DNA of 5,982 bases from Desulfobacterales bacterium (lineage in GTDB: Bacteria; Desulfobacterota; Desulfobacteria; Desulfobacterales; Desulfosalsimonadaceae), in contig JAGTVF010000003.1 in the NCBI GenBank assembly GCA_018224315.1, positions 1 to 5,982 of the forward strand, given 5' to 3'. Shown in pieces: positions 1 to 5,192 of the stretch (positions within the stretch are counted from its first letter, which is position 1; each line of letters starts with the position of its first letter). A model generated the notes under the pieces. The model ran no database searches. It was not told the DNA's origin and saw nothing but the letters and a program-made list of their open reading frames with translations. A program made the position numbers and the translations under genes.

Positions 1-30
1 AACCAACGCTTTGCCCCACGCCCGGAGCGC

Positions 31-79
31 AAAAAAAATCAGCAGCGTACCGGGCCGGCAATTCCCGGTGCGCTGCTGA
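31..79 (-). terminator. Intrinsic terminator, minus-strand orientation
   Basis: The arms 39-54 and 64-79 form a 16-bp stem around a 9-nt loop (55-63), with one non-Watson-Crick position (48/70). Bases 31-38 are eight A residues, so a minus-strand transcript would read GC-rich hairpin followed directly by U8, the textbook Rho-independent terminator. On the + strand no T-tract follows the hairpin, so it is a poor + terminator. The odd position is a U.G wobble in + RNA but an A.C mismatch in minus RNA. No minus-strand protein gene is visible to the right, so what it terminates is unknown. Confidence 0.7.
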
Positions 80-241
80 ATCAGGGAGGTTGACAATTAA
101 GGAGGACAACTTAACTGGTCAACGGCTTTTGTTAAAGCAATCTTTGTGCCATCATAAAAAAGTCAAAAATATTTAGCCGCCTCTCCCGCTTAAGGGCCCG
201 GGCCTGCTGCTGCTTTTGTTACCGGCTGCGGGATTGTGCCT

Positions 242-269
242 TTGACTATTGCAGCGAACGATGTATATT
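242..269 (+). promoter_or_regulatory. Sigma70-type promoter for the GlsB-like gene
   Basis: A -35 box TTGACT (242-247, 5/6 to consensus) and a -10 box TATATT (264-269, 5/6) are separated by 16 bp. This predicts transcription starting near 276 and a leader of roughly 48 nt before the ATG at 324. A second GTATATT copy lies 15 bp downstream (278-284) and could act as an alternative -10. This is the best promoter match I found and could serve the whole downstream run of genes, since no terminator is visible after 572. Confidence 0.55.
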
Positions 270-323
270 GTTGTAAAGTATATTCGTACCCCAATTCGCA
301 ATACACGGAAAAAGGAGGTTTTC

Positions 324-572
324 ATGGGCATTTTATCCTGGATTTTACTGGGATTAATCGTTGGCGTGATTGCAAAACTCATTATGCCCGGCAAAGATCC
401 CGGGGGTTTTATTGTGACAATCCTGATCGGAATCGCAGGCGCTTTTGTGGGCGGATTTGTCGGGTCCTTTTTCGGTTTTGGCCCGGTTACCGGAATCAAT
501 ATCGGAAGCATCCTGCTGGCCTTGGGCGGGGCAATTCTTTTATTGATTCTCTACCGGTTCATTCAAAAATAG
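324..572 (+). CDS. GlsB/YeaQ/YmgE family small membrane protein
   Basis: An 82-residue, very hydrophobic, glycine-rich protein. Three membrane segments are apparent: about residues 3-21, 28-52 and 58-80. The short polar loop MPGKDPGG (21-28) after the first helix, and the Gly-rich second helix with repeated small-residue spacing (GIAGAFVGGFVG), are typical of the GlsB/YeaQ/YmgE family (the former transglycosylase-associated protein family), whose members are about 80-90 residues. The molecular role is poorly known; members are often stress-induced inner-membrane proteins. The start is fixed by a strong AAGGAGGT ribosome-binding site at 312-319, five bases from GGAGG to the ATG. A 25-codon in-frame extension upstream exists but lacks such a site and would overlap the promoter. 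The next gene begins 50 nt downstream. Family assignment is firm; function is not. Confidence 0.9.
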   Translation: MGILSWILLGLIVGVIAKLIMPGKDPGGFIVTILIGIAGAFVGGFVGSFFGFGPVTGINIGSILLALGGAILLLILYRFIQK

Positions 573-622
573 TCCATGGCGGTACGCAGCACATCGATTC
601 AAATCAAACCGCTGGAGCCAGG

Positions 623-1492
623 ATGGGCACTTTTGACGCAACAAACCACCGGAATGAAAAACTGGCGGCGGTTTTCCGGGACAAACCGGAACTGGTGGCC
701 GCCCTGCCCGAATGGATGCTGCCGCAAAATCACATAGCTGCCTATCAGCAGATGGGGGACCTGGCCATTGTTGAAATCGCAGGCCGCGACAGTGTGGCCG
801 CCGCGATCTGTGCAGCCCAACAACACGGATACAAAAACCTTTTGCCGGTCTATGCCTACACCGGAACCGAGTACGGCCAATGGCAAAGCGTGCAGGAGGC
901 TGTCGGACGCCTTTCCCGGCGCCTGCCGCAAGTCCGAATACATCCGCTGATCGTGATGGGTTCGCCTGAATTCTGGAAAGCATTAAACGGCCGTTTTATC
1001 AGCGAATGCGTGGAACGCTTCGGGAAATATTCCCCGTGTCCGGGCTGCCATTTGTACCTGCACAGCGTGCGCGTTCCTCTGGCCAGAAAACTGGGAAATG
1101 CCGACATTATCGCAGGGGAGCGGATCTCTCACAGCGGCGCCGTCAAGATCAACCAGGCAAAACCCGCCCTGGGTTTTTATGAAAATTTTCTGAAATCCTT
1201 TGAAGTCCGCTTAAACATGCCCCTGGCTGAAGTATCGGACGGTACAGAAATTGAAAAAATTCTGGAAATGCCCTGGCGACAGGGCAAAGAACAGCTTTTT
1301 TGCAGCCTTTCGGGAAATTACAAAAAATGCACGGGCGCCACAGGTGTGGACATTGAATCGGTTATGCACTATTTTCAAAAATTTGCCGGCCCGGTTGCCC
1401 GGAATGTTGTAACCGCCTATCTGGACCATCAGGTACCAGATCACCAGAAAATCGCCACCCAGGCCATGAGCCAATGCATGAATCAGAAATAA
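623..1492 (+). CDS. PP-loop superfamily protein (thiouridylase/QueC-like ATP pyrophosphatase fold), function unknown
   Basis: A 289-residue protein, probably cytosolic. After an N-terminal helical stretch, a strand-loop DLAIVEIAGRDS (46-57) replaces the canonical SGGxDS pyrophosphatase loop of PP-loop ATPases, which bind ATP and adenylate a substrate. A CxxC pair, SPCPGC (C139, C142), is followed by LARKLGNADIIAGE (153-166). Near the C-terminus comes GKEQLFCSLSGNYKKC (C227, C236). The order of loop, CxxC, 'lGad-iaGe' and a late Cys resembles the MnmA-type tRNA thiolases (NPCxxC, then DSQxIC), while four cysteines could also bind zinc or an iron-sulfur cluster as in QueC or TtcA. Which applies is inference. 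The ATG at 623 has GGAG at 614-617, five bases upstream. The frame stays open far upstream, but that part lies over the GlsB-like gene. Its end overlaps the next gene by 19 nt, suggesting translational coupling. Confidence 0.72.
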   Translation: MGTFDATNHRNEKLAAVFRDKPELVAALPEWMLPQNHIAAYQQMGDLAIVEIAGRDSVAAAICAAQQHGYKNLLPVYAYTGTEYGQWQSVQEAVGRLSRRLPQVRIHPLIVMGSPEFWKALNGRFISECVERFGKYSPCPGCHLYLHSVRVPLARKLGNADIIAGERISHSGAVKINQAKPALGFYENFLKSFEVRLNMPLAEVSDGTEIEKILEMPWRQGKEQLFCSLSGNYKKCTGATGVDIESVMHYFQKFAGPVARNVVTAYLDHQVPDHQKIATQAMSQCMNQK

Positions 1493-2319
1493 CCAAATTC
1501 AAAAAACCGGCGGTGAAAATCGCCATGTGCAATTTCATGGAAAATCCCCGGGATCTTTCCGATTTTGCCCAAAAACACGGATTTGACGGAATTGACTGGT
1601 CATTTGACATGGCCGGCATACCCCAAAACCCCCGTGAAGAAAGCCTGTGGGCAAAACAAATCAAATCCCTGACCCCCCTGGAAATCCGTTATCACTGCCC
1701 GTTTGACAGGGTGGATATCGGCCATGAAGACCCCGGGCAGCAGCGGCGTGCCGCAGCCCTTTTCCGGAAAATCATCCGGATCGTCGCCAGGACAGGGGGC
1801 GGCTACCTGACCCTGCATGTGGGCCTGGGCCGGGATAGCACCCGGATTCTGTCATGGAACACCACCATTGAAAGCCTCAGGGATCTTGTCCATTATGCCG
1901 CGGATTTAAATGTGCATCTCTGCCTGGAAAACCTTGCGTGGGGATGGACGGCAAAGCCCAATTTGTTTGAAAAACTCATCCGGTACTCCGGCGCTGGCAT
2001 CACCTTTGACATCGGCCATGCCCGGGCCTGTCCGGCCGTGCAGACCCAGCAGTACAACCCGGAGGATTTTTTGACCCCGCACAAAAACCGGATTTACAAC
2101 GCCCATGTCTATCACGAGGAAATTGAGGGAAAGGGGCATATCCCGCCATCAGACATTGCCGACATTGCACAGCGCCTGGATCTTCTCATGGATGCGGGAT
2201 GCACCTGGTGGACCCTTGAAATCAGGGAAGCCGAAGGGTTGATCCAAACCAGAAAAATCGTTGACCAATATCTGACCGGCCCGGGAGCAAAAAAACAAAC
2301 AACTACGGCCGCTATTTAG
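1474..2319 (+). CDS. Sugar phosphate isomerase/epimerase-like TIM-barrel protein (xylose isomerase-like / AP endonuclease 2 superfamily)
   Basis: A 281-residue protein of usual family length. It shows the serial strand-end motifs of this metal-dependent TIM barrel: IAMCNF (16-21), GFDGIDWS (36-43), IRYHCPF (71-77, H74), YLTLHVGLG (111-119, H115), LCLENL (149-154, E152), TFDIGHA (177-183, D179 and H182), NAHVYHE (209-215, H211 and H214), GKGHIPPSD (219-227, H222) and TLEIRE (247-252, E249). These acidic and His residues are placed as divalent-metal ligands and catalytic bases in sugar isomerases/epimerases and in endonuclease IV. The substrate cannot be told; a sugar phosphate or inositol-like compound is as likely as DNA. 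The ATG at 1474 lies inside the end of the preceding gene and lacks a strong ribosome-binding site, consistent with coupled translation. GTG at 1513 or ATG at 1525 are possible later starts. The last ~13 residues are a polar, probably disordered tail. Confidence 0.82.
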   Translation: MHESEITKFKKPAVKIAMCNFMENPRDLSDFAQKHGFDGIDWSFDMAGIPQNPREESLWAKQIKSLTPLEIRYHCPFDRVDIGHEDPGQQRRAAALFRKIIRIVARTGGGYLTLHVGLGRDSTRILSWNTTIESLRDLVHYAADLNVHLCLENLAWGWTAKPNLFEKLIRYSGAGITFDIGHARACPAVQTQQYNPEDFLTPHKNRIYNAHVYHEEIEGKGHIPPSDIADIAQRLDLLMDAGCTWWTLEIREAEGLIQTRKIVDQYLTGPGAKKQTTTAAI

Positions 2320-2347
2320 TGCCCGGGACCCAACGGAGAATCAAAAT

Positions 2348-3685
2348 ATGAAAGTGATCCTGGTTCTGTTAGATGGTCTGGGTGACCGCACTTATGCCCG
2401 GCTGGGGCACAAAACCCCCCTGGCCGCAGCCCGCAGCCCCAACCTGGACAGGATTGCCGGCATGGGGGCAAACGGGACCTACCACGCCCTGGCCCCGGGG
2501 CACTGTTTGCCAAGCGAAATGGCCCATTTTCTGATGTTTGGCTACGACCTTGCGGATTTTCCCGGCCGGGGCCTGCTGGAGGCTGTTGGTGAAAAAGTGC
2601 CCTTTTCCGATTCCGACGTACTGGTGCTGGCCCATCTTTGCGGGGTCGGGACTGACAAAAACCAGAAGGCGTTTCTGGAACACGGCAGAGATGACATCCC
2701 CGGGGACCGGCATTTTTTAAACCGGTTTTACAAACAGATCAGCAAATATGAATACAAAAAAATCGACTTCCGCCTCCATCAAACCGGCCGCAATGACGCA
2801 ATCCTGGTAATCCACGGGGATGTCAGCCCGGATATTTCAGATTCAGATCCCGTTCGGAGAAAAAGCCCCATTGCCAGGGTGATGCCCCTTGCCGGTACCA
2901 AAGAACCCGATCGGGCCGCAAAAACCGCCGATGCCCTCAACCATTACCTTGCCTGGTGCGCGGATCGGTTAAAAGCCCCGAAAGCAGATCCCGGCGCCCG
3001 GAAACCGGCGGTGGTCCCCAATTTCCTTGCGACACAGCGGGCTGGAAGAAGAAAGCCCATTGCCGGTTTTGAAGAAAAATGGGGGTTTTCCCCGGCCATG
3101 ATCGCATCCGGGGGGGTCTACCAGGGACTGGCCATGGAACTGGGCTTTGACTTCAGCCGGGTGCAGGATTCGGCAGACCCCGGAAAGGACCTGGCAGAAC
3201 GAATCCGGACTGCCATTGACGATCCGGACTACGACTTTATCCACGTGCACACCAAGGTCCCGGATCAGGTCTCGCACAGGCAGACCCCGGAGCGCAAGGC
3301 AGAAGTCATCTCCGAATTGGACAAGGGGTTTGCCGGGCTTTTGAATTTGCTGGAAACCGGAGAAAAAGACATCCTTGCCGTGGTTACAGCAGATCACAGC
3401 ACCCCCAGCGATTCCGAGCTGATTCATTCAGGCGAAACCGTGCCCCTGGCCATGGCCGGCGGCGCCATCCGAAAAGACATGGTGTGCCGGTTTGACGAAA
3501 TCGCCGCAGCAGCCGGCAGCCTTGGCCAATTGCGCGGCGCGGATCTTATGCACATGATCTTAAACAGCACGGACCGGGCCATGCTCCAGGGTCTCTGCCT
3601 GGGTGCACACAAGCGCGCCTACCGGTCTGAGAACTACCCGGCGTTTACCATGGACAAACAAAAAGGAAGCAGACAACTTTCATGA
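2348..3685 (+). CDS. Alkaline phosphatase-superfamily enzyme, archaeal-type cofactor-independent phosphoglycerate mutase (ApgM)-like
   Basis: A 445-residue protein, somewhat longer than the roughly 400-residue ApgM family. N-terminal ILVLLDGLGDR (4-14, D9 as metal ligand) and TPLAAARSPNLDRIAGMG (23-40) are family hallmarks. LPSEMAHFLMFGYD (54-67) puts S56 where the phosphate-accepting Ser sits, but with PSE in place of the usual GSD. FPGRGLLEA (71-79) follows. SDSDP (164-168) precedes a helical middle. The metal site continues with DFIHVHTKVPDQVSH (296-310; D306, H310), VTADHSTPSDS (346-356; D349, H350) and HSGETVPLAM (360-369; H360). ApgM interconverts 2- and 3-phosphoglycerate, but the altered nucleophile loop and loss of GHDGD around H310 (SHRQT here) make a different phosphate ester possible; related proteins were also proposed as homoserine kinases. 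GGAG at 2335-2338 is nine bases before the ATG. The gene starts 28 nt after its upstream neighbour, and its stop overlaps the next start. Confidence 0.8.
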   Translation: MKVILVLLDGLGDRTYARLGHKTPLAAARSPNLDRIAGMGANGTYHALAPGHCLPSEMAHFLMFGYDLADFPGRGLLEAVGEKVPFSDSDVLVLAHLCGVGTDKNQKAFLEHGRDDIPGDRHFLNRFYKQISKYEYKKIDFRLHQTGRNDAILVIHGDVSPDISDSDPVRRKSPIARVMPLAGTKEPDRAAKTADALNHYLAWCADRLKAPKADPGARKPAVVPNFLATQRAGRRKPIAGFEEKWGFSPAMIASGGVYQGLAMELGFDFSRVQDSADPGKDLAERIRTAIDDPDYDFIHVHTKVPDQVSHRQTPERKAEVISELDKGFAGLLNLLETGEKDILAVVTADHSTPSDSELIHSGETVPLAMAGGAIRKDMVCRFDEIAAAAGSLGQLRGADLMHMILNSTDRAMLQGLCLGAHKRAYRSENYPAFTMDKQKGSRQLS

Positions 3686-4554
3686 ACACGGCCAAAATAT
3701 TTTTTCTGATACGGATAAAGCCCTGCAAATGGCTCTTTTTTGCCACACTGGCATTCATGACAGCCCTTGCCGCCCCTGTGCACGCTGACACCCATGAACC
3801 AAAACCCCTGTGGGAACTTGGCATCGGTGTTGCCCCGTTGACCATGCCCGCCTACCGTGGCTCGGAAAACCAGGAATTCTATCTGGTGCCCATGCCCTAT
3901 GTGATCTTCCGGGGCGATTTTCTGAAAGTGGACCGGGAGGGCATCCGTGGACTCTTATATGATACGCCGAAACTCCGGGTGGATATAAGCGCAGACGGGG
4001 CCATACCGGCTTCCAGCGACAAGGGCGATGCCCGCGAAAACATGCCGGACTTAGATCCGGTGGGGGAAATCGGCCCGTCTGTCAATTACCTGCTTTACGA
4101 AGACAACCGCACCCGGCTGCGCTTCCGCCTGCCCGTGCGGGCGGTCTTTGCCTCGGATTTTACTTTCATCGATCATGAGGGCTGGAAAGCCCATCCCCAG
4201 CTCAACCTGGATTTCATGAACATGGCCGGGGACTGGGATTTCGGGGCCACCCTGGGCCCGATCTTTGCCGACCGGCGCTATCACGCCTATTATTATGAAG
4301 TCAAACCCGAATACGCCACAGAAAGCCGGCCGGCCTGGGAGGCCGAAGGCGGCTACAGCGGCTCTTCTTTGCTGCTTTCTGCCAGCCGGCGATTTGAAAA
4401 CATTTGGGTGGGCATGTTTCTGCGATACGACAACCTGGCCGGTGCCGTGTTTGAAGACAGCCCCCTGGTAGAAACCCGCCACAGCTTCATGGCAGGCTGC
4501 GGCGTGGCATGGGTGCTGGGCCGCTCGGAACGAAGTGTTTCCGCAAAACAATAA
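3682..4554 (+). CDS. MipA/OmpV family outer-membrane protein
   Basis: A 290-residue protein with a Sec signal peptide: basic N-terminus (K5, R11, K13, K16), hydrophobic core about 17-31, and a predicted cleavage after A35 (VHA, then D36). The mature part alternates polar and hydrophobic residues as in a beta-barrel. It opens with WELGIGVAPLTMPAYRGSEN (44-63), the typical MipA/OmpV start, then YLVPMPYVIFRGDFLKVDRE (67-86), GLLY (90-93), GPSVNYLLYED (131-141), WDFGATLGPIFADRRYHAYY (185-204) and WEAEGGYSGSSLLLSASRRF (219-238). Family members are outer-membrane proteins, with MipA described as a scaffold linking murein synthase and lytic transglycosylase. The ATG overlaps the preceding stop (ATGA), implying coupling; the GGAAG at 3665-3669 is rather far (12 nt). 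Oddly, the protein ends in a polar 11-residue tail (RSERSVSAKQ region) after the last strand, instead of the usual C-terminal aromatic residue. Confidence 0.88.
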   Translation: MNTAKIFFLIRIKPCKWLFFATLAFMTALAAPVHADTHEPKPLWELGIGVAPLTMPAYRGSENQEFYLVPMPYVIFRGDFLKVDREGIRGLLYDTPKLRVDISADGAIPASSDKGDARENMPDLDPVGEIGPSVNYLLYEDNRTRLRFRLPVRAVFASDFTFIDHEGWKAHPQLNLDFMNMAGDWDFGATLGPIFADRRYHAYYYEVKPEYATESRPAWEAEGGYSGSSLLLSASRRFENIWVGMFLRYDNLAGAVFEDSPLVETRHSFMAGCGVAWVLGRSERSVSAKQ

Positions 4555-4700
4555 AGGCCGCTGGCCCACATCCAAACATGGCCCCCTGAAAACTTTACAA
4601 ATCCGCCAACCGGTGTTAATTTAATGAACCAGGAGCATACAGGCCTTTAGCAGGCTGGCCGCCTTGAAACTTTCAATTGCAAACCCGGGGAGTTCGGCTG
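4555..4700 (+). promoter_or_regulatory. Intergenic region with candidate hsp20-lon promoter elements
   Basis: No T-tract-bearing terminator follows the MipA gene, and no CIRCE operator (TTAGCACTC-N9-GAGTGCTAA) is present. Weak candidates only: TTTACA (4594-4599) with TAATTT 17 bp later (4617-4622, 3/6 to -10). CCTGAAA (4585-4591) resembles a sigma32 -35 but has a poor -10. CTTGAAA (4663-4669) is an exact sigma32 -35 match, but its partner position 14 bp on (CCCGGGGA, 4684-4691) fits poorly and would start transcription almost at the ATG. I would not assign a specific start site. Confidence 0.25.
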
Positions 4701-5144
4701 ATGGAATACATCAAGATTCGATTCACCAATGATTTTGACGAATCCAATTTCCAAAAAAACATTTCAGACCTGTTTCAATCCATGAGCCCGATGTTTTCCT
4801 TTTCCTCCCAGGCCACCTGGAAACCTCAGCTCGATATCTACGAAACAGCGGAAAAAATCTACATCACAGCCGAGGTGCCCGGTGTGGACAAGGAAGACCT
4901 GGAACTGGAGGTTAATCCCAGGGCCATCCGGATTTCCGGCCGGCGGCAGGGCGCCCCGACCGCGCCAAACGGCAGATACCGCCTGGCCGAGATCCAGTAC
5001 GGCCCGTTTGAGCGAATTCTCTACCTGAAGGCCCCTGTGGATACGGAAAACATCACCGCCAAACACAAAAACGGATTTCTCTACATCGAGGTCTCCAAGC
5101 TGCCGTCCCAGAAACGGCAAACCATTCCGATCAGCTCTGACTAG
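4701..5144 (+). CDS. hsp20: Small heat-shock protein, Hsp20/alpha-crystallin family
   Basis: A 147-residue ATP-independent cytosolic chaperone that holds unfolding proteins for refolding or degradation. A variable N-terminal arm (1-38), rich in Phe and Met, leads into the alpha-crystallin domain from W40. The domain shows WKPQLDIYE (40-48), KIYITAEVPGVDKEDLELEV (52-71), IRISGRR (76-82), a loop, then YGPFERILYLKAPVD (100-114) and the signature ITAKHKNGFLYIEVSK (118-133), a variant of A-x-x-x-N-G-v-L. The C-terminal extension contains IPI (142-144), the I-x-I motif that docks into neighbouring subunits in oligomers. The ATG at 4701 has GGGGAG at 4687-4692, eight bases upstream; an in-frame TTG at 4677 is unlikely because it lies upstream of this site. 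lon begins 48 nt downstream on the same strand, so co-expression is likely. Confidence 0.95.
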   Translation: MEYIKIRFTNDFDESNFQKNISDLFQSMSPMFSFSSQATWKPQLDIYETAEKIYITAEVPGVDKEDLELEVNPRAIRISGRRQGAPTAPNGRYRLAEIQYGPFERILYLKAPVDTENITAKHKNGFLYIEVSKLPSQKRQTIPISSD

Positions 5145-5192
5145 ACTGAATCATTGCATCCCTTTCACACGGACAGATCCGGAGGCAAATAA

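Larger units (their letters stand above)
1..323. other. Non-coding leader region upstream of the first gene
   Basis: I see no convincing protein gene in these 323 bases. Open frames here are short, or are extensions of frames running under the next gene. What can be seen: a strong hairpin with an A8 tract on its left side (31-79), an imperfect tandem repeat built on GGAGG (85-100 and 101-114), an AT-rich stretch (about 127-175), a 10-bp direct repeat GCTTTTGTTA at 125-134 and 212-221, and a sigma70-like promoter (242-269) reading into the small membrane protein at 324. The gene to the left of the window is unknown. Any RNA made from the minus strand between about 84 and 300 would end at the hairpin. 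Confidence 0.6.

Noticed and set aside
31..79. Hairpin as a + strand terminator of an upstream gene
   Set aside because: No T-tract follows the stem on the + strand; the A8 tract lies on its left, which fits only minus-strand termination.
90..118. TTGACA at 90-95 as a + strand promoter
   Set aside because: The -35 box is perfect, but no acceptable -10 lies 15-19 bp downstream (best is TTAACT at 3/6).
173..511. Minus-strand open frame of 112 codons across the GlsB-like gene
   Set aside because: It is antisense to a well-supported gene; its product is Pro/Ile-rich with no recognisable motif, as expected for a shadow frame.
236..622. Long open extension upstream of the PP-loop gene, giving a potential 418-residue protein
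   Set aside because: It lies over the promoter and the entire GlsB-like gene in another frame, its translation shows no family pattern, and the ATG at 623 has its own ribosome-binding site.
540..983. Minus-strand open frames opposite the PP-loop gene (also 599-943)
   Set aside because: Two overlapping antisense frames with Arg/Pro-rich low-information products reflect GC-rich codons of the sense gene.
4051..4575. 174-codon minus-strand frame opposite the MipA/OmpV gene
   Set aside because: The sense strand has a signal peptide and family motifs along its full length; the antisense product has none.
4641..4664. GGCC-containing repeats before hsp20 as a terminator or operator
   Set aside because: Only 4-bp arms can pair and there is no T-tract; GGCC is common at this base composition.
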